From CAZHZT01 sp964537285 (GTDB taxonomy: Bacteria; Bacteroidota; Bacteroidia; Chitinophagales; Saprospiraceae), in NCBI GenBank assembly GCA_964537285.1, contig CAZHZT010000004.1:23750-87749 (forward strand): DNA of 64,000 nucleotides, in the 5' to 3' direction. Under the pieces are notes generated by a model, which saw only the letters and a list, made by a program, of their open reading frames with translations, was not told where the DNA came from and did not search any database. The position numbers and the translations under genes are program-made. Positions 18,114 to 26,891 of this stretch are shown here, piece after piece (the first letter of the stretch is position 1; every line of letters starts with the position of its first letter).

Positions 18114-18839
18114 AGCGATTCTCGCTTTGGGAAATAAACGCGCCTAGGGTGCGAAACTCCTTTGAGAGGGAGTCCCGCAAGGCCTATTTTGCGAAGCAAA
18201 ATAGGCCTTGCGGGACTCCCTCAAAAGAAAGTATGGCCGGGAAGCGGCGTAAATTTGGTATTGGATTTCCAAAACGAGAATTGCTACAATTCTTTCAGCG
18301 ATTGTCGCTTTGAGAAATAAACGCGCCTAGGGTGCGAAACTCCTTTGAGAGGGAGACCGCAAGGCCTATTTTGCTTCGCAAAATAGGCCTTGCGGGACTC
18401 CTTCAAAAGAAAGTATGGCCGGGAAGCGGCGTAAATCTGGTATGGATTTCCAAAGCGAGAATTGCTACAATTCTTTCAGCGATTGTCGCTTTGAAAAATA
18501 AACGCGCCTGGGGCGCGAAACTCTTTTGAGAGGGAGTCCGCGAGGCCTATTTTGCTTTGCAAAATAGGCCTCGCGGGACTCCCTCAAAAGAAAGTATGGC
18601 CGGGAAGCGGCGTAAATCTGGTATGGATTTCCAAAGCGAGAATTGCTACAATTCTTTCAGCGATTGTCGCTTTGAAAAATAAACGCGCCTGGGGCGCGAA
18701 ACTCTTTTGAGAGGGAGTCCGCGAGGCCTATTTTGCTTTGCAAAATAGGCCTCGCGGGACTCCCTCAAAAGAAAGTATGGCCGGGAAGCGGCGTAAATTT
18801 GGTATTGGATTTCCAAAACGAGAATTGCTACAATTCTTT
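18114..18839. repeat. Four tandem family A elements
   Basis: Units at 18114-18296, 18297-18477, 18478-18658 and 18659-18839, period 181-183 bp. Each runs AGCGATT(C/G)TCGCTTTG, AATAAACGCGCC, a central palindrome, CGGGAAGCGGCGTAAAT, then AACGAGAATTGCT or AGCGAGAATTGCT. The central stem here is TCCCGCAAGGCCTA or TCCGCGAGGCCTA, different from the GGCCGAAAGGGCTA stem seen elsewhere. The caps differ: GAA in unit 1, TTC in unit 2, TTT in units 3 and 4. Units 3 and 4 are almost identical, a sign of recent duplication. Confidence 0.9.
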
Positions 18840-18845
18840 TGGAAG

Positions 18846-18863
18846 TATATAGATAATTATATA
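18846..18863. promoter_or_regulatory. Operator-like palindrome TATATA-GATAAT-TATATA
   Basis: Fourth copy of the TATATA-N6-TATATA pattern, flanked by GAAG and CTTC to give a longer imperfect palindrome. It ends five bases before the first ATG of the following gene, so binding would block transcription or initiation there. Confidence 0.55.
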
Positions 18864-18868
18864 TCTTC

Positions 18869-20386
18869 ATGGAAATATTTACCTTAACTGGAATGAAGAT
18901 GCGGCAAAAATTGCAAAAGTTTACCGAATTTGCGTCCAAATTACTACCACATGAGACGCAGTACTTGTTATCAATACAACAATTTCAGGATAGTGCCCGC
19001 CTGGATATTCTGGAAAAAATACATGAAAATAGCCTTCAGCAAGATATTATTAATCTCTATGATACAGAACTTGACAAGCGCAAGTACTCTAATTTGAAGA
19101 AGTGGATTGTCCAACGTTTGGAGGATATTGACGTAGATGCCCGCTACAGCTGGATGATCGAGCTGGAAAAGAAAATAATGACGGATTCTCTGGGACCAGA
19201 AGAAGAAAAGCAACTCCTGAAAGCTACCCGCAGCTATCAACATCCTTCTTTTTACTTCACAAAGTTTTTTGAATTGGTGGAGAAATACCGGCATTTCTTA
19301 CTGATTCGCATGCGGTATAGCGATCATGATTTGACCGATAACTTTCTGAAAATGTATCAGGAAGAGTACGATCGTTCCAGAAGCGTGAATCGAAAAATTC
19401 ATGAGGTGACCACGGATATTGTAAAACAATATGCCGGCCGGAGGTCGGACTCCAGTAAATGGGAAGCCTGGTTAAATGATGTTTTCTACGATGAAACACT
19501 CGACGGCTTCAATCGCTTCTTGGCTTTGATACGCCTGACATTCATTGGGTTCAACTACAGGCGGTATGATCAACTACTTGAAAAGTTTGATTACCTGGAT
19601 AAAAAATTTGCAGAGGGGCAGTTTTACTCCAAGCGCATTTTGCTTAATTACTACAGTAACCGGGTTATGCTGCATAGCCGCTATCAGGACTTTGAAAAGG
19701 CTACATATTATGGTCATCTCTCGGTTCGCGAAAAAAATTACGATTTCATTCATTATGTCAATAACCTGGCAGCCGTTTTACTGAGAAGGCAGAAATATGA
19801 GGAAGCTTTACAGGTAATGAAAAAAGCATATCCTGAAATGAAAACCACTCAAAGCTTCCACAATCGTATTGGTTTTGTTTCCTTTTACATTAAGTGTTTA
19901 TTCAGTAACGGGAAGTTTAAAAGCGCGGAGAATTATGCAGAGTCTTTTTTGAGAGCCTACAAGAAAGAAATCTTTCAATATCGTTGGCACATCTTTTTTT
20001 CCTCCTATCTCGAGGTCTTGTTAAGGCAATCTAAGTACAAGAAATTACTTAAAGTGGTGCGCCAAAATCAACTAATAGAAAAAGAAAAAAAATATCAGGA
20101 AAGGGCGAATTACGTTCCAACTATTCTATGGTTCTATGCGATTGCAGAGTTCAGAGAATATCAGATTACGGAACAAAAATTTATAGATATCATCAGCACC
20201 TACCTGGAAGCCCTAAACCAGGATATCGGCGAACGCCCTCAATTGAAAGAGCTTCTGGGCTTAGTAAAAGAACATGCACCAAATGTCTTCAATCGAATCG
20301 AGGAGCGCACACAACAATCTAAAGGGGCTTCTTTTATGTGGTTGGATTTTAAACCGTCCTTTTCTGCGGGATCAGGGAAGGCTTGA
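18869..20386 (+). CDS. Unknown helical-repeat (TPR-like) protein
   Basis: 505 residues from the first ATG; a start at 18893 (MKMRQKLQKF) is equally possible and would move the operator-like site away from the start codon. I do not recognise the family. The sequence is nearly all alpha-helical with repeated pairs such as FEKATYYGHLSVREKNYDFIH, YEEALQVMKKAYPEM and FKSAENYAESFLRAYKKE, which look like TPR units in the second half. The N-terminal half is charged and helical (KLLPHETQYLLSIQQFQD). No signal peptide or membrane segment. The upstream TATATA palindrome suggests co-regulation with the porin and PHA genes. It is flanked on both sides by family A repeats. Confidence 0.8.
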   Translation: MEIFTLTGMKMRQKLQKFTEFASKLLPHETQYLLSIQQFQDSARLDILEKIHENSLQQDIINLYDTELDKRKYSNLKKWIVQRLEDIDVDARYSWMIELEKKIMTDSLGPEEEKQLLKATRSYQHPSFYFTKFFELVEKYRHFLLIRMRYSDHDLTDNFLKMYQEEYDRSRSVNRKIHEVTTDIVKQYAGRRSDSSKWEAWLNDVFYDETLDGFNRFLALIRLTFIGFNYRRYDQLLEKFDYLDKKFAEGQFYSKRILLNYYSNRVMLHSRYQDFEKATYYGHLSVREKNYDFIHYVNNLAAVLLRRQKYEEALQVMKKAYPEMKTTQSFHNRIGFVSFYIKCLFSNGKFKSAENYAESFLRAYKKEIFQYRWHIFFSSYLEVLLRQSKYKKLLKVVRQNQLIEKEKKYQERANYVPTILWFYAIAEFREYQITEQKFIDIISTYLEALNQDIGERPQLKELLGLVKEHAPNVFNRIEERTQQSKGASFMWLDFKPSFSAGSGKA

Positions 20387-20428
20387 AGTAAGCGTTCTTC
20401 ACTTAAAAACAAAACAACGCTACCGGGC

Positions 20429-20603
20429 AACTGTCGTTATTCCTCAATGCCATCCAAAAGCAAATTTATGCCGCTTCACGGCGATATTTGCTTTTGATGG
20501 AGGCCGAAAGGGCTATTTTGCGAAGCAAAATAGCCCTTTCGGCCTCCATCTCAAAGGAATTTCGCGCCCTAGGCGCGTTTATTTTTCAAAGCGAGAATCG
20601 CTG
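20429..20603. repeat. Family A element, copy 7
   Basis: Same orientation as the 10.5-kb copy: ACTGTCGTTATTCC at the left, CAAAGCGAGAATCGCTG at the right. The central stem GATGGAGGCCGAAAGGGCTA is capped GCGAAGC. An outer imperfect pair (ATCCAAAAGCAAATTTATGCCG and CGATATTTGCTTTTGAT) forms an extra stem on the left arm. It lies between the convergent helical-repeat and hibernation-factor genes. Confidence 0.8.
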
Positions 20604-20613
20604 ATCTTAATAC

Positions 20614-21681
20614 TTAATACCTTAATATCAAACCAATTCTATCAAACTCTTCCAGGGAGCCATTTTCCACAAAAACTACTTTTCCTTTCATCATTAAGTG
20701 GTGCTCAATAATTTCATCTACCACATCATCAATGATACCGGGAGCTTTAGGATCATTGGTTAATACAATATTTTGACCATCGAGCTTACCCGGCTGAAAA
20801 AATCCCTTTTCTACAATCAGAATATCACCCCTTCCTTGATTCACCATATTCCAAATGTCGTTCAGATCTGAGGAAAACTTATTTTGACCAACGGCAATCT
20901 TAAGTTGCTCAACTGCTTTTTGATGCCTTTCTTTGATTACGTCCAGAACTTTTGGCCATGCATCCTGTACGAGATCGTGCTCGCTATCGTGGTCTCTGTT
21001 TCTGGGTATATGCGTAATGATATGCTTCGGGTCGTCAGAAACTTCTTCGAAAAAGCTAAGATTGCGTTCCACACCTGCGATGACCAGTTCGGCAGGATGT
21101 ACTTTATAAACTTCCTGAAAGCTTTTATCAACCTGATTAAAAAATTCACGCAATGAATTATCCTGACTTTTGGACATTGATTGCTCCAACTTATCGGTAG
21201 TATAGTGGTGATTTTCCATTGGGAAACCATAGTCTTTGATTTCTTTAACTATAGTACTCGTATAAGCTTCGAAGAGGCGGGCTTTCTGTTCGCTCAGTGT
21301 AAGAATGAAATAAGATTCTGTTTGATTAAGAGTACGTATAAGATCTCTCGTTGCGAAGGTGTGATCAATTACTACCCGGTCTTCTACTTTTATGGGCAAA
21401 CGTTCGATAAGGCAGTTTTCTTCATTGATGAAAACTGCCATGCTATCGAGGTTATAGTTATGGTCAATTTGTTCGGGAAGCGTAGAAAAATAGTTGAGTG
21501 TTTCGGAAATATCTCTTTTTTCAAACTCTTTAGAAAGGCGTTCTTCAGCTTCTGAAAGTAAGTTCTTTAGTGTGATGGCATCCTGTTTGTTTTCCGGGTG
21601 GGTCCGGTGTGTGTTGAAGAGTAAAGTCACACAAGGATACTGGTAAATGTATTTTACTTTTTTTAAAGTTTCTTTGATCAT
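20614..21681 (-). CDS. eRF1-like ribosome hibernation factor (Balon/baeRF family 3-like)
   Basis: 355 residues. The N-terminal segment YPCVTLLFNTHRTHPENKQDAITLKNLLSEAEERL, the middle YFILTLSEQKARLFEAY and the later PAELVIAGVERNLSFFEEVSD and GRGDILIVEKGFFQPG match the layout of bacterial eRF1-like proteins (baeRF). One member, Balon, binds the ribosomal A site of dormant ribosomes. It has no GGQ motif, so it should not release peptides. The stop is next to a family A repeat; a bidirectional hairpin lies upstream. A stress or stationary-phase role would fit PHA-storing cells. The family call is from recognition, not a search. Confidence 0.75.
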   Translation of the reverse strand: MIKETLKKVKYIYQYPCVTLLFNTHRTHPENKQDAITLKNLLSEAEERLSKEFEKRDISETLNYFSTLPEQIDHNYNLDSMAVFINEENCLIERLPIKVEDRVVIDHTFATRDLIRTLNQTESYFILTLSEQKARLFEAYTSTIVKEIKDYGFPMENHHYTTDKLEQSMSKSQDNSLREFFNQVDKSFQEVYKVHPAELVIAGVERNLSFFEEVSDDPKHIITHIPRNRDHDSEHDLVQDAWPKVLDVIKERHQKAVEQLKIAVGQNKFSSDLNDIWNMVNQGRGDILIVEKGFFQPGKLDGQNIVLTNDPKAPGIIDDVVDEIIEHHLMMKGKVVFVENGSLEEFDRIGLILRY

Positions 21682-21729
21682 AGTGAATTGCTTTTAAAGC
21701 GTAAAAGTAAAGAAAATAATCAAAATAAT

Positions 21730-21792
21730 AATGAGCCCTACAACAGCCTACATAAGAAGTGGGCGCAAATATAAGCTGTTGTAGGGCTCATT
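21730..21792. terminator. Inverted repeat between the DRTGG ATPase and hibernation-factor genes
   Basis: Perfect 18-bp arms (AATGAGCCCTACAACAGC and its complement) separated by 27 bases. It follows the stop of the 21796-22917 gene on the minus strand, so it probably terminates that transcript and insulates the next gene. Confidence 0.7.
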
Positions 21793-21795
21793 GTA

Positions 21796-22917
21796 TTAAG
21801 AGACTTGGTATTCCATGATTTTATCCAAATTAACATGCTGACGGATCATATCGATGGCACGTTTGGCTTTCCAGGGGGTTTTGATGTTTATTTTAACTTC
21901 GATCCGATTGATTTTTATCATCGAACCAAGCGTATCCAGTGGAGTTGTAATGACCGGGATTTGGTGGTGATTGATATACTCAAGGCATTCCTGGCTGTAA
22001 TTGTCGAAGTTTTTTTCGTGGCGTCCGTCTCCTGTGATGATTACGCCTGAAAGAGGGGACCGGGTGAGCTGCTTTTTTTCAACATAGTTCATTATTTTTT
22101 CAATAGCTTTGTTAAACCTTCTGTGACTTACTACGAGTAATAGGTTTTGTCCGCCTGCAAACTCTCTTTTGTCGTCAACTAAAGAGCCGGGAATAATTCT
22201 TTCCACCTTGTTGTCAAGTTTATCCGGGAAAGTGGCTGCTCTGCCTTTTACAGCCATGTTGATTGTTTCCATAATAGGGTTGGAAAGGGTTTTATCGTAG
22301 GGTAGAACGCCTAAAAGAGGGACACCTATATTCTCTAGATGTTTTCCGACAAAGTATTTTACCTTGTCAATTTTATCTACCAATACTTTATTTAGGATGA
22401 CCCCAATGATAGGAACTTTCTTTTCCCGGAAAAGAGAAGTGCACATGGTAAGACGATCAATGGTGCTTCCTATGCCCCCTTCCACGATCATAACGACCCC
22501 GGCATTGATCATATGTGCTACATCAGCGTTTGATAGGGAAACTACACTCCCGACACCGGGGTGCCCTGTTCCTTCATAAATAACCATTTCGTGCATCTTT
22601 TGCAGCCTTTCTGAAGCTGCCCGGACTTTCGATGCATATTGATAGTTGTCAGGTGATTCGATATAAGCGGAAGTGGCTCCTGGCCCCAGAATAACAGGGC
22701 TGTGAAGATCTGCCTCTAATTTAAAACCCATAACTTTAGAAAAAAGCAAGGCGTCCTTATCGACGCATAGGTCTTCAAGTTCTACAAAATGTTGTCCCAC
22801 GGGTTTACAATAACCAACGTTCAATCCTTTTTCATGCAAGCTGGCTGTAAGTCCTAATGTACAGGTTGTTTTCCCTACATGCTGGCTGGTAGCCGCTACG
22901 TATATACAGTTTTTCAT
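21796..22917 (-). CDS. DRTGG-domain P-loop ATPase (dethiobiotin synthetase-like, Pta N-terminal type)
   Basis: 373 residues. The N-terminal part is a BioD/CobB-like P-loop NTPase: YVAATSQHVGKTTCTLGL (Walker A), MVIYEGTGHPGVGSVVSLSNADVAHMI, and VPIIGVILNKV. The second half contains the DRTGG-like segment (LLLVVSHRRFNKAIEKIMNYVE, LSGVIITGDGRHEKNF, IPVITTPLDTL). The same two domains form the N-terminus of long phosphotransacetylases, but the acyltransferase domain is absent. It may be a regulator sensing a nucleotide or acetyl compound; the biochemical role is not established. Neighbours on acetate-like uptake and PHA make a link to acetyl metabolism plausible. Confidence 0.82.
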   Translation of the reverse strand: MKNCIYVAATSQHVGKTTCTLGLTASLHEKGLNVGYCKPVGQHFVELEDLCVDKDALLFSKVMGFKLEADLHSPVILGPGATSAYIESPDNYQYASKVRAASERLQKMHEMVIYEGTGHPGVGSVVSLSNADVAHMINAGVVMIVEGGIGSTIDRLTMCTSLFREKKVPIIGVILNKVLVDKIDKVKYFVGKHLENIGVPLLGVLPYDKTLSNPIMETINMAVKGRAATFPDKLDNKVERIIPGSLVDDKREFAGGQNLLLVVSHRRFNKAIEKIMNYVEKKQLTRSPLSGVIITGDGRHEKNFDNYSQECLEYINHHQIPVITTPLDTLGSMIKINRIEVKINIKTPWKAKRAIDMIRQHVNLDKIMEYQVS

Positions 22918-22990
22918 TAATAACGATTTAAAGGTTAAGGGAAAAGGAGGAATGAGGCAAAAAAAGAACCGCTCTCCGGTAAATATATAT

Positions 22991-23101
22991 AGTTCTTTGA
23001 CAAATTGTGTGGAACATCAAAATGATAACCCTTGAATGCCCTTGTGGCTGAAAGGGTTATCATTTTGATGTTCCATTTTCCACAATTTATGTCAAAGAAC
23101 T
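22991..23101. repeat. Family B element, copy 1
   Basis: Ends AGTTCTTTGACAAATTGTGTGG and CCACAATTTATGTCAAAGAACT form a long inverted repeat. Inside are arms GGAACATCAAAATGATAACC and its complement, with a short loop GAATGCCCTTGTGGCTG. TATATAT lies on both outer sides. The remaining gap to purM (23102-23269) shows nothing else. Confidence 0.85.
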
Positions 23102-23269
23102 ATATATTTTTGACAGGAGCAATGAACTACTTTGGGGATAGCCCCTTTATCTTATCCTTTATCCCTTTCCCTTTAACCTTGATCCTTTGTCTTATGTTTA
23201 TTTTCAGATAAAGTTAATCAAATTCTCGTAATTGAGTGGTTTGCTATACTTTTGTAAAAAAGTTCTTTT

Positions 23270-24442
23270 ATGAGTGAAGACAAATACTTAAAGCGCGGAG
23301 TATCTGCTTCTAAATCGGAAGTACATACGGCCATCAAGCAATTGGATAAAGGGCTCTTTCCAAATGCTTTCTGTAAGATTTTGCCCGATGTGGCTGGCAA
23401 TGATCCGGAATACTGTAATGTCATGCATGCTGATACTGCCGGTACCAAAACATCTGCGGCCTACATTTACTGGAAGGAAACAGGGGATTTATCTGTTTGG
23501 AAGGGAATTGCTCAGGATGCCATCGTCATGAACCTTGATGATATGGCTTGTGTAGGTTGTCTGGATAATATTTTACTATCCTCTACCATAGGGCGGAATA
23601 AGATGCTAATTACCGGCGAGGTGATCGCAGCAATCATTGAAGGAGCGGTTGAGTTATTGGATATGCTCAGGAGTTTTGGGGTTCGTGTTGAATTAGCCGG
23701 TGGAGAAACGGCCGATGTTGGTGATATTGTCCGCACCATTGATGTCGGGTACACCGCTTTTGCCCGGATGCCAAAGGATCAATTGATTGTAAATAATATT
23801 AAATCCGGAGATGTAGTAGTAGGGCTGGCCTCCGACGGTATGTCTTCTTATGAAAAAAAATATAATAGCGGAATGGGTAGCAACGGACTGACCGCCGCTC
23901 GCCACGAAATGCTAAAACATAGCTACGCCGAAAAATACCCTGAAAGTTATGACCCTAACATGCCAAAGGACTTAATTTACGAAGGAAAGTTCGATGTAAA
24001 TGATATTGTAACCTTTGAGAATGACGACATCACTATCGGACAGCTTTTACTTTCTCCTACTCGCACTTACCTTCCCGTTTTAAAGGTAATTCTGGACAAT
24101 TTGCGCTCCCACATTCACGGAATTATCCATTGTACAGGTGGCGGACAGACCAAGGTCAAAAAGTTTGCGACTAAGAAAAAAATTGTCAAAAACAACCTCT
24201 TCCCAACGCCTGAATTATTCTCTTTAATCCAGGATTCCACTAAAATGGAGTGGCGCGAAATGTATCAGGTTTTCAATATGGGGCATCGTATGGAGTTTTA
24301 CTGTGATAACCATACCGCCAGGGAAATTATTGAAATATCTGAAAGTTTTAATATCCCCGCTCAAATTGTCGGGTTCGTTGAACAACGTTCCGAAGGAACG
24401 GAAGTGGAAATAAGATCTAATTACGGGACTTTTATTTATTAA
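23270..24442 (+). CDS. purM: Phosphoribosylformylglycinamidine cyclo-ligase (AIR synthase)
   Basis: 390 residues, the longer Bacteroidota form. It begins MSEDKYLKRGVSASKSEVH and carries PurM landmarks: HADTAGTKTSAAYIYW, a dimer-fold ATP-binding part with NLDDMACVGCLDNILL and VELAGGETADVGDIV, GDVVVGLASDGMSSY, and the C-terminal domain with IIHCTGGGQTKVKKF. It closes the imidazole ring in purine synthesis, turning FGAM into AIR with ATP. It stands alone, without other pur genes beside it, between two repeats. Identification is firm. Confidence 0.93.
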   Translation: MSEDKYLKRGVSASKSEVHTAIKQLDKGLFPNAFCKILPDVAGNDPEYCNVMHADTAGTKTSAAYIYWKETGDLSVWKGIAQDAIVMNLDDMACVGCLDNILLSSTIGRNKMLITGEVIAAIIEGAVELLDMLRSFGVRVELAGGETADVGDIVRTIDVGYTAFARMPKDQLIVNNIKSGDVVVGLASDGMSSYEKKYNSGMGSNGLTAARHEMLKHSYAEKYPESYDPNMPKDLIYEGKFDVNDIVTFENDDITIGQLLLSPTRTYLPVLKVILDNLRSHIHGIIHCTGGGQTKVKKFATKKKIVKNNLFPTPELFSLIQDSTKMEWREMYQVFNMGHRMEFYCDNHTAREIIEISESFNIPAQIVGFVEQRSEGTEVEIRSNYGTFIY

Positions 24443-24456
24443 GCTATTGTACAAGC

Positions 24457-24543
24457 AGCGATTCTAGTTTTGAGAGGGAGGCCGAAAGGGCTATTTTGCG
24501 AAGCAAAATAGCCCTTTCGGCCTCCCTCTCACCGGGAATTGCT
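24457..24543. repeat. Family A core, copy 8 (flanks mostly lost)
   Basis: The central palindrome TTTTGAGAGGGAGGCCGAAAG is capped GCGAAGC, with only short remnants of the outer ends (GCGATTCTAGTTTTG, GGGAATTGCT). ATTGTACAAG flanks both sides (24447-24456 and 24546-24555), which could be a 10-bp direct repeat made on insertion. Confidence 0.8.
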
Positions 24544-24692
24544 AATTGTACAAGTTTATGAATTTAGATCTTTACAATATCAATTAATTTTCTTATATTG
24601 AACTTCTTCTTTTGAAAAGGGGCAAATACCAATTGCATCCTTATATTATTCCCCAAATTACCCCATATTTTTAATACTAAACCAAATGAAAC

Positions 24693-26813
24693 ATGATCAA
24701 TTGGAGGGAAATCCCTTTTATCCGGCTTGTCATCCCTTGTATATTCGGTGCGTTGCTGTTTTCTTTCCTGGAGAAAGACATTCGCTTCGTTCTTGGTTTT
24801 CTAATCATTGTTTTATGCCTCTCTCTTTTTCGTTACCTTAGAAGGGCTATTCCACATGCTAGACGGTGGGAATTTGGCTTTTGGACATTTCTTTTGATCT
24901 TTCTGATGACAGGCTATCGCTTCATTTCCGTCCAAAATCTGATACACAAAAATAACTTTTGTAAATCGATAACGCACCCAGAAGCTATCCTGGCCAAATG
25001 GGACTGCCTGCCTGTGTTAAAAGGAAAGTGGTTAAGAGGAAAGGCTAATGTGCTTTACCAAAGGGATTCCCTTGGTCAATGGAAAAAGACGAAAGGCAAC
25101 ATACAGCTTTATCTGGAATATAGTGAGAAGAACAAACTGGAATTTTCATTTGGAGATGGAATCCTGCTAAACAGTACACCTCAAAAAATTCCTTCTGTAA
25201 AAAATCCTAAAGCTTTTGATTACCGATCTTATTTATGGTTAAAAAAAATTGACCACCAAGCCTTCGTTAAAGATGGGGAGTGGCAGCCACTTCGGGAAGT
25301 GACGAGGGGAGGGGTGCTTCGAAAATCGTCCCGTTTGCGGTCGTGGTTCTTATTTATTTTGGAGACATATATCAAAGATCAAAAGGCTTTAGGTGTGGCA
25401 CAGGCACTGGTGCTAGGCTATAAAGAAAACCTTGACAGAACGCTCAAAAAGCAATATGCTGAAACGGGGGCGATGCATGTGTTGGCCGTTTCTGGTCTGC
25501 ATGTGGGCTTAGTTTCTTTTTTGCTTCATTTTATACTTGAAGCCCTAAGGTTTAAAGGCAGGCGGTGGAAAGTACTTAAGACCATCACTACGATTTTGGG
25601 AATATGGAGCTTTGCACTTATTACAGGGGCATCGCCTTCTGTGTTGAGAGCAGCGTGTATGTTTAGTTTTATTATTTTGGGTGTTTCTTTAAACCGATTT
25701 ACAAACATTTATAACACGCTGGCAGCATCTGCTTTTTTATTACTACTTTTAGATCCCCTTTTATTGTTCAGTGTCGGGTTTCAACTTTCCTACACTGCTG
25801 TGCTAGGCATCGTATTTTTTCAGGCACGTATAGCGCGTCTTTGGATCATAAAAAATAAATTGCTCGACTATTTCTGGCAGCTCTTTTGCGTTTCACTAGC
25901 GGCTCAGTTAGCTACTTTACCATTGGGGTTGTACTATTTTCACCAACTTCCCTTATTTTTTTGGTTGTCGGGACTAATCGTTGTACCCGCTGCAGCTTTG
26001 ATATTAATCGCTGGCCTCTTGTTGATTGCCTTACATGCTATTTTTCCTCCGGCGGCACACGGACTCGGTTGGTTGTTGGATTTAGTTTTGAAAGTCGTAA
26101 ACTATTCAATTGAGCTCATTAACAATATCCCCTTTGGGCTTCTAAAAGGGATATGGGTAACGGAGTGGATGGCTATCTTACTTTATGCTGCCATAATTCT
26201 TTTTGCCCTTTTTCTCCTTACCAAGCAAAAAAGATGGATTTATGGTATGCTCATTTCGCTAGTAAGCTTATCAATGATGAATGCATATCGCAAGGTTCAT
26301 CAACTGCATCAGAAAAAGGTGGTCTTTTATCATTCTTCTAAAGACTACTTGATCGATGTTTTCAACGGGCGTAGCAATTATAGCCTGGCCTCTAAAGACT
26401 TAGAGGAATTGAACAAGGAATATTGTCGGCAAAATTATCGATGGTTTTGTAGAGTTCGGGATGGTAAAGAGTATGACCTTCTGGGCCAGTTAAAAACGAA
26501 AGTACTCTTTTATCAAAAAGGATTGTTTCAGTTTTACGATAAAACTTTTCTCATCCTTCATTCCCGCAATATTGATCAGCTTCCCCTTGGAAACCTCCAT
26601 GTTGATTATCTTTATATATGTGGGAGTTTAAATATTTCTATTGAAGATCTAATGGAGCAGGTTTCTGCTAACCAATTGATCTGGAATAGCGATACTGCCA
26701 GAAAAAAATCCTTTGAATGGTCTAAGTATGCCCGAAGAAAGGGCTTGAACTACTACGATATTTCTCAGAATGGGGCCTTAATTATCAACCTTCATAATGC
26801 GGGAAAGAGCTAA
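24693..26813 (+). CDS. comEC: ComEC/Rec2 family DNA-uptake channel protein
   Basis: 706 residues. The N-terminal 200 residues include three hydrophobic helices and a DUF4131-like OB region (KGKWLRGKANVLYQRDS). The competence domain begins near residue 235, with GAMHVLAVSGLHVGLVSFLLH (residues 259-279), SPSVLRAACMFSFIILG and SVGFQLSYTAVLGIVFF, followed by several helices. The last ~190 residues do not show the HxHxDH metallo-beta-lactamase motif, as is common for this phylum. It forms the inner-membrane channel for single-stranded DNA in natural transformation. The HhH protein follows 78 bp later. Confidence 0.92.
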   Translation: MINWREIPFIRLVIPCIFGALLFSFLEKDIRFVLGFLIIVLCLSLFRYLRRAIPHARRWEFGFWTFLLIFLMTGYRFISVQNLIHKNNFCKSITHPEAILAKWDCLPVLKGKWLRGKANVLYQRDSLGQWKKTKGNIQLYLEYSEKNKLEFSFGDGILLNSTPQKIPSVKNPKAFDYRSYLWLKKIDHQAFVKDGEWQPLREVTRGGVLRKSSRLRSWFLFILETYIKDQKALGVAQALVLGYKENLDRTLKKQYAETGAMHVLAVSGLHVGLVSFLLHFILEALRFKGRRWKVLKTITTILGIWSFALITGASPSVLRAACMFSFIILGVSLNRFTNIYNTLAASAFLLLLLDPLLLFSVGFQLSYTAVLGIVFFQARIARLWIIKNKLLDYFWQLFCVSLAAQLATLPLGLYYFHQLPLFFWLSGLIVVPAAALILIAGLLLIALHAIFPPAAHGLGWLLDLVLKVVNYSIELINNIPFGLLKGIWVTEWMAILLYAAIILFALFLLTKQKRWIYGMLISLVSLSMMNAYRKVHQLHQKKVVFYHSSKDYLIDVFNGRSNYSLASKDLEELNKEYCRQNYRWFCRVRDGKEYDLLGQLKTKVLFYQKGLFQFYDKTFLILHSRNIDQLPLGNLHVDYLYICGSLNISIEDLMEQVSANQLIWNSDTARKKSFEWSKYARRKGLNYYDISQNGALIINLHNAGKS

Positions 26814-26891
26814 CGAAAAAAGTATTTCGTTGTCCATTCGTCGTTACCCCTTGCCCGTAATCCGTTAACCGCAATTAAAAATGATTACAAA

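Noticed and set aside
18114..18839. CRISPR-like array
   Set aside because: Units are 181 bp with near-identical whole sequence; there are no short repeats with unique spacers and no cas genes.
18053..18939. Open frames over the 18.1-18.9 kb repeats (62-97 residues on both strands)
   Set aside because: They read through palindromic family A units, share the same translated strings with frames at other repeat copies, and have no family features.
24470..24540. Family A core as a riboswitch or attenuator of purM or comEC
   Set aside because: The palindrome is a dispersed repeat found after many unrelated genes; it lies 150 bp before comEC and after the purM stop with no conserved aptamer-like part.
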